This document shows positions 38,638 through 46,599 of a stretch of 64,000 nt of DNA, piece after piece (position 1 is the first letter of the stretch; every line of letters begins with the position of its first letter). The DNA is taken from the NCBI RefSeq assembly GCF_027257155.1, contig NZ_JAPWDU010000006.1, forward strand, positions 310,001-374,000. The letters are read 5' to 3'. The stretch is from Cerasicoccus sp. TK19100 (lineage in GTDB: Bacteria; Verrucomicrobiota; Verrucomicrobiia; Opitutales; Cerasicoccaceae). Under the pieces are notes generated by a model that did not search any database, was not told the origin of the DNA, and was given only the letters and a program-made list of their open reading frames with translations. The translations under genes and the position numbers were made by a program.

Positions 38638-39252
38638 ATGCTTACTTCCCACCCCATTACCCAGGAAACTTCAAAGCAGCGCCACGGTTTCACTTTGGTG
38701 GAATTGTTGGTGGTCATTGCGATCATCGCTATCCTGTCCGCGATTGTCTTTGGCTTGTCTCGCGGTGTCGCCGTCAAGCAGGCTAATACCAAGGCCGAGG
38801 CCGAGCTGCAAACGCTGGGCAGCGCCTTGGAAGCGTATAAGCTCAAATACGGCGACTACCCTTGGATCGGCGCGGATACCGATGGTACGGAGCTTTACAA
38901 ACACCTGACGGGTGCCCTTCGCATGAAGGCGACTGGCAATGGCACGGTAACGTATGAAAATGCTGACGGCGTTCCATTTATTGACTCGGGTGCTTTCACC
39001 ACGGCCGGATCAAACAGCGAGAAGTATATCATTGATCCGTGGGGGCAGCCGTATCGCTACTATTACCGAAATTCGAGTAACGGAAACTCCTGGTCCTATC
39101 CGACCTTTATCCTGATGTCCGTCGGCCCTGATGGTCAAACGGCCTCGGGTAGCAGCAACCTGGCAAGAGGGGACATCCGCAGCTCATATTTTGAAGAAGG
39201 CGGTGCCAACGCCTACAATCTCGATAATCTCGTTTACGGAGTCGAATTTTAA
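38638..39252 (+). CDS. GspG-like major pseudopilin
   Basis: 204 residues. The prepilin-peptidase site is clear: a basic leader (TSKQRHG) followed by FTLVELLVVIAIIAIL with Glu at +5. After the helix come LGSALEAYKLKYGDYPW and DPWGQPYRYYYR, both typical of the GspG fold with its C-terminal calcium-binding region. It is the first of five consecutive pseudopilin genes. These are probably built into a type II secretion-like pseudopilus or a Verrucomicrobia-specific appendage; no assembly ATPase or platform gene is in the cluster. Confidence 0.88.
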   Translation: MLTSHPITQETSKQRHGFTLVELLVVIAIIAILSAIVFGLSRGVAVKQANTKAEAELQTLGSALEAYKLKYGDYPWIGADTDGTELYKHLTGALRMKATGNGTVTYENADGVPFIDSGAFTTAGSNSEKYIIDPWGQPYRYYYRNSSNGNSWSYPTFILMSVGPDGQTASGSSNLARGDIRSSYFEEGGANAYNLDNLVYGVEF

Positions 39253-39256
39253 TCTC

Positions 39257-39853
39257 ATGAGAAAACATTACACCCCTAAGAATCGTCGTGGCTTTACTCT
39301 GGTTGAGTTGCTCACCGTTGTTGCCATCATTGGTATTCTTGCGGGCATCCTGATCCCGGTGGTCGGTGGTGCCAAGAAGAACGCGCTGAAGGCCAAGTCC
39401 AAGGCTCAATTCAGTGGATGGGCGACCGCACTTGAGGCCTACAAAAATGAGTATGGCTACTTCCCCCGGGGCACTACATTGAATTTGAACAGTGCCACAG
39501 CCGAAAATATCGGTGGCTCGGCGACCAAGCACGATGAATTCATCAGTGCTTTGAGCGGTCGCAAGCCCAATGGTGATAAGCTGACTGACCGCACCGTGAA
39601 CCGAAAAGCTATCGGCTTCTACTCGTTTGGTGCCTCGGAATTTGATGAAAACGATAACCTTGCCGACGCTTTTGGAAACACCAACATCAACATCATGGTG
39701 GATCACGATGGCGACGGCATTATCGACATGAGTGGTGCATCGCTCCCCTCGGATATCGAGGTTGAAGACAGCGCCAGCAAGCTGCGCGCCCGTGTCGCGA
39801 TTTGGACCACGGAACAGAACGGTGAATTTGAAAACGTGGCAACCTGGAAATAG
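39257..39853 (+). CDS. Pseudopilin, GspG-like
   Basis: About 198 residues from the ATG at 39257, 4 bp after the previous stop. The leader ends NRRG and is followed by FTLVELLTVVAIIGIL. The helix continues into ATALEAYKNEYGYFPRG, as in GspG, and VDHDGDGIIDM looks like a calcium-binding loop. Its close similarity in plan to the first gene suggests duplication and divergence. Confidence 0.86.
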   Translation: MRKHYTPKNRRGFTLVELLTVVAIIGILAGILIPVVGGAKKNALKAKSKAQFSGWATALEAYKNEYGYFPRGTTLNLNSATAENIGGSATKHDEFISALSGRKPNGDKLTDRTVNRKAIGFYSFGASEFDENDNLADAFGNTNINIMVDHDGDGIIDMSGASLPSDIEVEDSASKLRARVAIWTTEQNGEFENVATWK

Positions 39854-39854
39854 C

Positions 39855-40595
39855 ATGACTGTAAGCAAAGCAACCATGCGCCGTAATGGGTTCTCCCTGG
39901 TGGAACTTCTGGCTGTTATCGCGATTGTTGCGGTGATGGCAGCTATCATTGGCGTAAGTGTGCCCAACAATTCTGGCGTCAATATGAAGTCGGGCCAAAG
40001 CTCGGCAATGGGCATGTTTCAGGCGGCGCGGACCGTGGCGTCTATGCGCCGGACCGAGGCCCGGGTCATTATTTTCGCCGACCAACCCAACGGTACAGAC
40101 ACGGATCGCGAAAAGAAATTCCTCCGCTACATGGGCGTGGTTTACTGGGATGAAGACACAAATGCATGGGTCCCGGCCAATGCAGGTGTTTATCTGCCGC
40201 AAAATGTTTTCTACGTGCCCGATGGCGCTGCCGGCTCGTTGATGAAGGCTGGCACCGATTATACCTCATCCGATATCATGGAAAGCGATCCCGCTGCGCC
40301 AACTACGATGTCTTTGGCATACCCAAACACCAATGATTCGGCGAACAATTGGTATTACTATGCCTTCGACAACAGTGGTGCTGCCCGTAGCGACCAGGAT
40401 GTCGCCCAAGGACCTCCCACAAATTTCGCTGGTCGCTCGGTAGTCTTTACTGCGGGTAGTTACGGATTGGACTCGAGTGGCAACGCCGAGGTTACCGTGA
40501 ATAATCCTTATCTGGCTAAGGGCTTTGTTATTCGCCGAATTGGTGGCGTGCTTAACCTTGATGAATACGATCAAATCGAGAAGAATCAGAATTAA
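39855..40595 (+). CDS. Pseudopilin, GspH-like (possible Verru_Chthon cassette D type)
   Basis: About 246 residues from the ATG at 39855, one base after the previous stop. The leader MTVSKATMRRNG precedes FSLVELLAVIAIVAVM. The region after the helix (AARTVASMRRTEARVIIFA) resembles GspH-type minor pseudopilins or the Verru_Chthon cassette proteins described from Verrucomicrobium and Chthoniobacter. The C-terminal half is beta-rich and ends RRIGGVLNLDEYDQI. Confidence 0.8.
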   Translation: MTVSKATMRRNGFSLVELLAVIAIVAVMAAIIGVSVPNNSGVNMKSGQSSAMGMFQAARTVASMRRTEARVIIFADQPNGTDTDREKKFLRYMGVVYWDEDTNAWVPANAGVYLPQNVFYVPDGAAGSLMKAGTDYTSSDIMESDPAAPTTMSLAYPNTNDSANNWYYYAFDNSGAARSDQDVAQGPPTNFAGRSVVFTAGSYGLDSSGNAEVTVNNPYLAKGFVIRRIGGVLNLDEYDQIEKNQN

Positions 40596-40611
40596 TCGAA
40601 TTAATCTGACT

Positions 40612-41286
40612 ATGAAGAATCGTTCTACTTACCCCTCCAAGCGTTACTCAACCGGTTTTTCCCTGACCGAGGTCATTCTCGCTGTCGGCGTCATAGCGGT
40701 GTCGATCCTCGCGTTGCTCGGTCTCTTTGGGCCGACGATGTCATCGGTGCGCGATGTGGTAGATAGTAATGAGGCCAACGGCGTGCGCACCCGTCTCAAT
40801 GCCGCCCTGATGAGTGACGAGATTTACAATAAGCTGGGTATTGACCAAGCCGACCCCGACAAATTTCGTCTTTTTGCCAAGAATCATCTAGGCTCCGGCT
40901 CCGGCACTGATGAGCGTGAGCCCAAGTTGCTATACTTTTGGAATAAACGAACAGTATACGACGGGACTCCGCCGCAATTGGTTTATTCAGCAGACGTCAA
41001 GGAGTTTGAGGATGATTACAATGACGGCGTTGTTGAGGGAGGCACTGCGTATGTGGTTGCTCTGGAAAAAGGCATGCAAAGCGGCTCGAATCCCTACAAT
41101 TTCGACAGTGACGACTTCATCAACTCTCAGGGCTATTTCCCGATTCTCGTTTCGATCTTCTCCGTGGACCCTGCACAAGTAACCGCTGCCAAGGAAAAAA
41201 CTGCGGATGCGAATGGCTTCTCTCTGCAAGGTTTGGTGAACAACACGAAACCCCTCTTTTCCTACACAACCGCCAAGCTCCGATAA
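40612..41286 (+). CDS. Pseudopilin, GspI/PilV-like (possible Verru_Chthon cassette B type)
   Basis: About 224 residues from the ATG at 40612; the leader ends RYSTG and is followed by FSLTEVILAVGVIAVSILAL, the GspI/PilV style of prepilin helix. The position between the GspH-like and GspJ-like genes and the size fit a minor pseudopilin. The rest of the protein has no motif I recognise. Confidence 0.8.
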   Translation: MKNRSTYPSKRYSTGFSLTEVILAVGVIAVSILALLGLFGPTMSSVRDVVDSNEANGVRTRLNAALMSDEIYNKLGIDQADPDKFRLFAKNHLGSGSGTDEREPKLLYFWNKRTVYDGTPPQLVYSADVKEFEDDYNDGVVEGGTAYVVALEKGMQSGSNPYNFDSDDFINSQGYFPILVSIFSVDPAQVTAAKEKTADANGFSLQGLVNNTKPLFSYTTAKLR

Positions 41287-41288
41287 AT

Positions 41289-42311
41289 ATGAAGAAACAC
41301 GCTAAACAAGCGCGCGGTTTTACCCTCATCGAAATTCTTGCCGCCACCGGCATCATGACGGTGGTCATCCTGATCGTGCTCAGCCTCACGACCAATGTGC
41401 TGTCGGTCTGGAATAAGTCCACCGGCCAGCTGACATCCAATTATGAGGCGCGTATTGCGCTGGATGTGCTCGAAACCGATTTGGGCACAATGGTACTGCG
41501 TAATCGTGATTTCTGCTGGGTGCAGGTTAGGTATAAACCACCGAAAAAGGGCGGTTTGGAATACACGGACGCAATTCCCGAAATGCCGGAGCTTTACTTT
41601 CTCGCCCGCGTGGAAGACCGTCCGCGCTACAGTGGTAGTGGCGGTGTCAATAGCTATGCCACCAACACGGTGTATGGCGACATTTGTGCGGTGGCCTACC
41701 GTATGGTTTATCAGGATCCGGTGACCAAGGGCACAAGCGTTCCAACTGATTTTCCGATGTTCGGACTCTACCGCTTTGTCGTCGATTCGGAATCGACGTT
41801 CACCGATATCATGTCGCAAACCAGTGATACTCCGGGGGAGCCGCTGAAGCTTTATGATATGATGGATGCTAACAAGTTCGGCTATATCGATGAGACCGGC
41901 TTAAAGGTCCCCAAGGGCTCAAGCCCCGGCGTCGATTCGCTGATTCTGGAGATGGAGAATTTTCTCGCCGCCGGTATTGTCGATCTGAGCGTGATCTTCT
42001 GGTATTCCACTATCGATTCAACCACGGGACGGCTGGACTATCGTGCGATCACCAACACGGGAGACGCAAGCGGAACCCCGTTAGATTTCATATACACCGA
42101 CCGTTTGATCATTGACCAAAAGCCCGGTGAATCCGGCACTCTGGAATTTGTCGATATCTCGCTGACGGTTATCTCGCCCGAGGGCATGAGCATCATGCAC
42201 GACGTCGATAAAATGAGCGGATCGATCGATGTGGGTGGCTGGCATGACTTGGTTGCCCAGTATGGTCAGACTTACACGCGCCGAGTACAGATCATGGCTA
42301 AGCCGCTGTAA
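41289..42311 (+). CDS. Pseudopilin, GspJ/PilW-like (possible Verru_Chthon cassette C type)
   Basis: 340 residues, starting 2 bp after the previous stop. Leader MKKHAKQARG, then FTLIEILAATGIMTVVILI. Large GspJ/PilW-like minor pseudopilins begin this way; the long beta-rich body (ELYFLARVEDRPRY, DICAVAYRMVYQD, YGQTYTRRVQIMAKPL) fits the Verru_Chthon C group. It ends the pseudopilin run, 17 bp before menA. Confidence 0.8.
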   Translation: MKKHAKQARGFTLIEILAATGIMTVVILIVLSLTTNVLSVWNKSTGQLTSNYEARIALDVLETDLGTMVLRNRDFCWVQVRYKPPKKGGLEYTDAIPEMPELYFLARVEDRPRYSGSGGVNSYATNTVYGDICAVAYRMVYQDPVTKGTSVPTDFPMFGLYRFVVDSESTFTDIMSQTSDTPGEPLKLYDMMDANKFGYIDETGLKVPKGSSPGVDSLILEMENFLAAGIVDLSVIFWYSTIDSTTGRLDYRAITNTGDASGTPLDFIYTDRLIIDQKPGESGTLEFVDISLTVISPEGMSIMHDVDKMSGSIDVGGWHDLVAQYGQTYTRRVQIMAKPL

Positions 42312-42328
42312 GCGGCAGCACATTTGCG

Positions 42329-43201
42329 ATGAAGATCGGCGCCTGGATATTGGCGGCGCGGCCTAAGACGTTGCCCGCCGCGATTGCTCCAGTATTGGTT
42401 GGCGCAGCCTTGGCGGCGCATGACGGCGTGTTTGAAACCGCGCCGGCAGTGATCTGCCTATTTTTCGCCTTGTTGATCCAGATCGGCACCAATTTTGCCA
42501 ACGACTACTTCGACTTCGTGCAGGGCGCGGACACCGAGGAGCGCATTGGGCCCACCCGCGCGGTGGCGGCTGGTTTGATTTCTCCTGCGGCGATGCGCAC
42601 CGCCACGATTCTTGTGCTGGTGCTGGCGTTTTGCGTGGGGCTGGCCTTGGTGTTTTGGGGCGGTTGGTGGCTGGTGGCCATTGGCCTGCTGAGCATTGTT
42701 TGCGCCGTGGCCTATACGGGTGGTCCTTACCCGTTGGGCTACAATGGCTTGGGCGACGTCTTCGTGTTTATATTCTTCGGGCTCGTGGCGGTTGGTTTCA
42801 CTTATTACGTGCAGGCTGGCAGCTTTTCGACGGTGGCTTGGCTGCTGGGAGCCGGGGTTGGGGCGTTGTCGACGAATCTGCTCGTGGTGAATAATTACCG
42901 CGATGTCGATACCGACCGCGTCGCTGGAAAGCGCACTTTGGTGGTTCGCTTTGGTCGCCCGGTGGCTTGGACCCAATACTGCGCTAGCGTCCTCTTGGCT
43001 TTTGGCATCCCGGCAAGCTTGGCTCTCACTGGCTTTGGGGTGACACTGTTTATGCCGCTGATCATGACGCCCTTTGCGATATTTTTATGCGTGCTGCTTA
43101 AGCGAAGCCGCACCCGGGCCGACTTCCAGCTCGTCCTGGCGCAAACGGCAAAGCTGCTGCTTTTCTACAGCGGCCTCGTTTCGATCGGGCTCGTGCTGTA
43201 G
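42329..43201 (+). CDS. menA: 1,4-dihydroxy-2-naphthoate polyprenyltransferase
   Basis: 290-residue UbiA-family membrane enzyme with eight or nine hydrophobic helices. The first prenyl-diphosphate motif is NFANDYFDFVQGAD; the second aspartate-rich motif is NNYRDVDTDRVAGKRT. PRAVAAG and PYPLGYNGLGD match MenA. It attaches the isoprenoid tail in menaquinone synthesis, implying a menaquinone-based respiratory chain. The 17-bp spacing from the pseudopilin run suggests readthrough rather than shared function. Confidence 0.93.
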   Translation: MKIGAWILAARPKTLPAAIAPVLVGAALAAHDGVFETAPAVICLFFALLIQIGTNFANDYFDFVQGADTEERIGPTRAVAAGLISPAAMRTATILVLVLAFCVGLALVFWGGWWLVAIGLLSIVCAVAYTGGPYPLGYNGLGDVFVFIFFGLVAVGFTYYVQAGSFSTVAWLLGAGVGALSTNLLVVNNYRDVDTDRVAGKRTLVVRFGRPVAWTQYCASVLLAFGIPASLALTGFGVTLFMPLIMTPFAIFLCVLLKRSRTRADFQLVLAQTAKLLLFYSGLVSIGLVL

Positions 43202-43223
43202 CCCGATTTTAATTCGATTATAT

Positions 43224-43313
43224 TTAACAGGAAGATCGGGAAGAACGGGAAGCCATAGAGTCGCAACTGAGCTCTCTCCCAACTTTCCGTTCTTCCCGAT
43301 CTTCCTGTTTTAA
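43224..43313. repeat. Inverted repeat with 29-31-bp arms
   Basis: Arms 43224-43252 (TTAACAGGAAGATCGGGAAG...) and 43283-43313 are near-perfect complements around a 30-base centre. A single related arm lies at 11878-11907. It sits between the converging menA and trxA genes. Confidence 0.85.
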
Positions 43314-43343
43314 ATTACAGCTGGCTGGGCCCCCCCAAAAAAA

Positions 43344-43372
43344 AATCCCGCAACGCTGGGCGCTGCGGGATT
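43344..43372 (-). terminator. Intrinsic terminator of trxA
   Basis: On the minus strand a 9-bp stem (AATCCCGCA/TGCGGGATT) is followed by nine T residues. It begins 25 bp after the trxA stop and is a standard Rho-independent terminator. Confidence 0.9.
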
Positions 43373-43396
43373 GGAAAATGTGACGTATGATCGCGC

Positions 43397-43729
43397 TTAA
43401 GCGAGCTTCGCAAGGCGGTCGCTAAGTTCGGCCTTGCTGGTCATGCCAATGATCTGGTCTGCCACCGCACCGTCCTTGTAAACGAGCATGGTGGGCAGGC
43501 GATTGACGCCATACTTGGCGGCAAGGTCGGTGTTTTCTTCCACGTCGACCTTGCATATCTTGATCTTGCCGTCGAGTTCTCCGGCGAGCTCATCGAGGAT
43601 GGGTGCCAGCATTTTGCAAGGGCCGCACCACGGTGCCCAGAAGTCTACGAGCACGGGAGTGCTGGCTTCCAGGACTTCGCTGTCGAAGCTGCTTGAGTCG
43701 AGTTCTTTAATTTTTTCTGATGTTGCCAT
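43397..43729 (-). CDS. trxA: Thioredoxin
   Basis: 110 residues, the classical thioredoxin length. The redox-active WCGPCK lies in VDFWAPWCGPCKMLAP, and the cis-proline stretch is GVNRLPTMLVYKDG. It supplies reducing power to enzymes such as peroxiredoxins, two of which are encoded elsewhere in the window. It starts 31 bp after the Lys/Ala/Pro-rich membrane protein gene and may be cotranscribed with it. Confidence 0.97.
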   Translation of the reverse strand: MATSEKIKELDSSSFDSEVLEASTPVLVDFWAPWCGPCKMLAPILDELAGELDGKIKICKVDVEENTDLAAKYGVNRLPTMLVYKDGAVADQIIGMTSKAELSDRLAKLA

Positions 43730-43760
43730 GTGAATCTTGGTCGTGGTTGATCCGGAATCC

Positions 43761-44723
43761 TTACCCGCCCATGTTCATAAATACGAGAGCGGCAAACACG
43801 AGTGAAGCCACTGCGGCGACTGCGTCAAACGCGACCCACACAATATTCATGCCGGAGCTTTCTTCTTCCACGGGCTGCTGAGCCTGGCGGCCGGGGGCCG
43901 GAGCGGCCTTTGGGCGCGGTGCCGTGCGCGGGGCGGAGCCAGCGGGCTTGGCGGAAGGGACGGGCAGCTTGGCCGGTGCGCCATCGTCCTTCTTGGCGAC
44001 GGGCTGAGGAAGCTTGGATGGTGCGGCCTTGGCGACCGGTGTGGGCAATGGTTGTTTGGCTGCTGGCTTGGCCTGCTGGATGGCGGGCTTTTCCTCGGCT
44101 GGTTTGGCGACTGGCTTGGGCTCTTCCTTCGCCGCCGGCTTGGGTGCTTCCTTGGCTGCGGGTTGGACTGCCGGCTTCGGGGCCTCCTTGGGCTCTTCCT
44201 TGGCGGGCTCGGCCTTGGCCTCTGCCTTTATCGGCGCGCGGGAGATGTCCATCTTGGTTGGAGTCGGGCGCGGGATGGGCTTGGGCTCAAACTTCTTAAC
44301 CTCGGGCTCAGTCGTCTTTTCAACTGGCTCAGGCTTTTTGGCGACTTCCGGCTCGGCCTTTTTCGCCACTTCGGGCTTCTTTTCGGCCTTGGCGGTTTCC
44401 TCTTCGTCGCCCCAAGTGTCCGCGGGCTTGGCGGTTTGGTCGATGCGGGGTGCGAAAGGCGAGCGGGTTACCTTAAACTTGGGCTTTTCGGCGGGTGCTT
44501 TCGGCGCGTCGGCAGCCTTGTCCTTGGCGGCTTCCTCGGAAACGTCGGTTTCAATCTTTTGGCGAACCGTTTCGGGGAGACGGGCCTTGGGACGCTGACG
44601 CTTCTTGGGGAAGGCCGCATCGTGAGAGACGATTTCACCGGGAAGGCTCGCGGCGATCTTGGCTATACGCTCTTTTTCAGATTCTGATTGTGGGGTAGGC
44701 TTGTCCGGGTTGGAGTCACTCAT
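43761..44723 (-). CDS. Lys/Ala/Pro/Glu-rich protein with C-terminal membrane helix
   Basis: 320 residues. Residues 1-290 are low-complexity, with many KPE, AKEEPKPA and PAAK repeats, likely extended and disordered. A hydrophobic helix (IVWVAFDAVAAVASLVFAALVFM) sits at about 294-316, so the protein is tail-anchored or spans the envelope once. The plan recalls proline/lysine spacer segments of TonB-like or divisome proteins, but it has no TonB domain. I recognise no family. The same region on the opposite strand is open in several frames because of the biased composition. Confidence 0.75.
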   Translation of the reverse strand: MSDSNPDKPTPQSESEKERIAKIAASLPGEIVSHDAAFPKKRQRPKARLPETVRQKIETDVSEEAAKDKAADAPKAPAEKPKFKVTRSPFAPRIDQTAKPADTWGDEEETAKAEKKPEVAKKAEPEVAKKPEPVEKTTEPEVKKFEPKPIPRPTPTKMDISRAPIKAEAKAEPAKEEPKEAPKPAVQPAAKEAPKPAAKEEPKPVAKPAEEKPAIQQAKPAAKQPLPTPVAKAAPSKLPQPVAKKDDGAPAKLPVPSAKPAGSAPRTAPRPKAAPAPGRQAQQPVEEESSGMNIVWVAFDAVAAVASLVFAALVFMNMGG

Positions 44724-44843
44724 AGTTCAACGATTTCAAAGTGAGTTGGGTATGTCAAGCGCTTGGAAAGCGCATAAATGCTGCAAACATCAACTTTTTA
44801 GGGATTTTCGGCGGGCCGCAATCCCAATCTTCGCACCCTGGGC

Positions 44844-45092
44844 TTAGCGCGGCGTATTTTTATGCAATAATTCCGCCACTTCCTTGGGCGCAGCGTCTTC
44901 CAGCTCGCGGCCACGACGCTTGAGATCCTCACAGGTCTTGATGAGGGTCTCAGTCATGCGTTCGTGAGTCTCCTCGGATCCGCCGACCACGGCAAACTTC
45001 TCCGCCTTGGTGATGCGCTTGTGGCCGTCCTGATTATCGAGGCCAACGCCGAGTAGCGCCGCCTTGGCTTTCGGTTGTGAATTCGGTCTCAT
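44844..45092 (-). CDS. Small hypothetical charged protein
   Basis: 82 residues, helical and charged (TKAEKFAVVGGSEETHERMTE, LIKTCEDLKRRGREL). Its composition and codon use look coding, and it is free of overlaps, between dapF and the low-complexity membrane protein gene on the same strand. I recognise no family. It might be a small regulatory or structural protein. Confidence 0.65.
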   Translation of the reverse strand: MRPNSQPKAKAALLGVGLDNQDGHKRITKAEKFAVVGGSEETHERMTETLIKTCEDLKRRGRELEDAAPKEVAELLHKNTPR

Positions 45093-45142
45093 GGGTGATT
45101 CGTTGCTAATAGTATGCCGAAATGGCGAGGTAGCGCAAGGGA

Positions 45143-45994
45143 TTAACCGGGAATGACTTGGTCGGCCACGGCTTCGTCCATGAAGAACTCGCCCACGCGG
45201 GTTGCGGGGCCGGTCATGGTCACGGCGTAGTCCTCGCCGATGTTGATCTGGATATCGCCGCCCGGGCAGTGCACCAGGATGCGGTCATCGCAGGCTCCCA
45301 TTTTGTGGGCGACGGCGGCCGCGGCGCTGCTCGACGAGCCGGAGGCCAGGGTGTAGCCCGCACCGCGCTCCCAGATTTCGATCTGGATGTTGTTGCGGTC
45401 CAGGACTTTGAGCAGCTGCACGTTGGTGCGGTTGGGGAAGCGGCTGGTCATGTTTTCCAGGACCGGGCCGAGCTCGCAGGCCAGCTTTTTACTGTGGCTT
45501 TCCAGCGGCAGGACGACGTGTGGGTTGCCGATCGTGGCGGCGTAAAATTGATAGGTCTGGCCGTTGATCTCGACGTCTTCGTTGAGGACTTCGCGGGACG
45601 GGCCGTTGACGGGAATCACGTCGCTGTGGAAGGAAACTTTGCCCATTTCGACCTCGATCGAGGCACCGCCATCGTGGATTTCGACGGTCACCACGCCGCC
45701 GAGAGTATCGACGGTGAAAGGCTGGTCGGTGACTTTGCCCTGGTCGAAAAGGTATTTTGCGAAAATGCGCAGGCCGTTGCCGCTCTTTTCCGCTTCGGAG
45801 CCGTCGGGGTTCCAGATTTGCAGGCCGAAGTCCGCCTTTTCGGTGGGCAGGGGGCCGTAGAGAATGCCGTCCGAGCCGAGCCCGAAATTACGGTGGCAGA
45901 TGGCGACGGTTTGCTGCGGCGTGGGTAGCTCGCCGTCCGCGGGGTCGAGGACAAGGTAGTCGTTGCCGAGGGCGTGGTATTTGTGAAATTTCAT
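45143..45994 (-). CDS. dapF: Diaminopimelate epimerase-like protein lacking both catalytic cysteines
   Basis: About 283 residues from the ATG at 45994 (MKFHKYHALGNDYLVLD). Overall it follows DapF closely: HALGNDYLVLD, GSDGILYGP, WNPDGSEAEKSGNGLR, TIGNPHVVLP, WERGAGYTLASGS. In DapF two cysteines act as acid and base (CGNG and ACG/SGT motifs). Here both are serine, Ser71 and Ser218, encoded by AGC and TCC. The symbol is given on family resemblance; epimerase activity is doubtful. It may be a diverged epimerase or a paralogue with another reaction. Confidence 0.8.
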   Translation of the reverse strand: MKFHKYHALGNDYLVLDPADGELPTPQQTVAICHRNFGLGSDGILYGPLPTEKADFGLQIWNPDGSEAEKSGNGLRIFAKYLFDQGKVTDQPFTVDTLGGVVTVEIHDGGASIEVEMGKVSFHSDVIPVNGPSREVLNEDVEINGQTYQFYAATIGNPHVVLPLESHSKKLACELGPVLENMTSRFPNRTNVQLLKVLDRNNIQIEIWERGAGYTLASGSSSSAAAAVAHKMGACDDRILVHCPGGDIQINIGEDYAVTMTGPATRVGEFFMDEAVADQVIPG

Positions 45995-46003
45995 TGTGCG
46001 CAA

Positions 46004-46588
46004 AAAGTGTGTTATTCAGAACTTGAGAAATTCGCTGTCAAGGCGCTTTCGTTCGGTGGGGCCATGCGCGGTATTTACCACGAAGAATACGGAGGGAACG
46101 AAGGGTAATGGGACGCCGGATGTCCACGCCAAGACCCGAAGACCCAAAGCCAGCCAATGGACACGGCGTGGGAATCAAATACCGAGGCCTTGGTAATTCG
46201 ATTACTACGGGGTTAGGAGACAATTACCAAGCCTTAGTAATCCAATTGTAAGGGCTTTAAGATCCGATCACCAAGCCTTTCTAATGTAATCCTAAAGGCG
46301 TGATAATCCGATTACCAAGGGCTGATAATTCGATTGCGAGGGGCTGATAATTCGATTGCAAAGCCGTGGTTTCAGAATCGTAACAATGAACAAATTTTTA
46401 TGCTTTTGTGCTTGTCACGTTTACCAGGTTCCGTTTAAAAGTACTTTACCGTTTACTGGTTGGACATTACACCTAGGCTTCTTCTAATGCCTGATCACCA
46501 CAGACCTAGCTACCCACAACCTATTTGGCACTTCCTGCGCGCCACTCCACGCCGTTATGTGAACGTTCGCGTCGCATAAAAAATACTG
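46004..46588. other. Intergenic region upstream of the cassette island
   Basis: No gene seen in this 585-base stretch. It includes a single-arm relative of the ACCACGAAGG repeat family (46076-46110) and a degenerate tandem repeat (46184-46380, separate entry). Further on, 46400-46588 is AT-rich; two G|TT junction-like points, 46554 and 46588, lie 34 bases apart, the second being the presumed left edge of the first cassette. Confidence 0.6.
46184..46380. repeat. Degenerate tandem repeat of about 22 bp
   Basis: About nine variants of a 21-24-base unit with the rough consensus GGCTGATAATTCGATTACCAAG follow one another. The best-preserved copies are near 46304-46370, and the first copy appears in inverse orientation (GGCCTTGGTAATT). 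There are no spacers. Its role is unknown. Confidence 0.6.
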
Positions 46589-46599
46589 TTAGCTAGAGC

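Noticed and set aside
43800-44700. Long open frames on the plus strand opposite the Lys/Ala/Pro-rich gene
   Set aside because: They arise from the GC-biased low-complexity sequence and give Trp/Arg- or Leu/Gly-rich nonsense proteins.
46184-46380. Possible CRISPR array
   Set aside because: The units follow each other directly with no spacers and drift too much; no cas genes are near.
46540-46588. Possible attI or an additional attC before the first cassette
   Set aside because: Two G|TT points and a short TTATG/CATAA pairing exist, but no full R''/L''/L'/R' set could be laid out.
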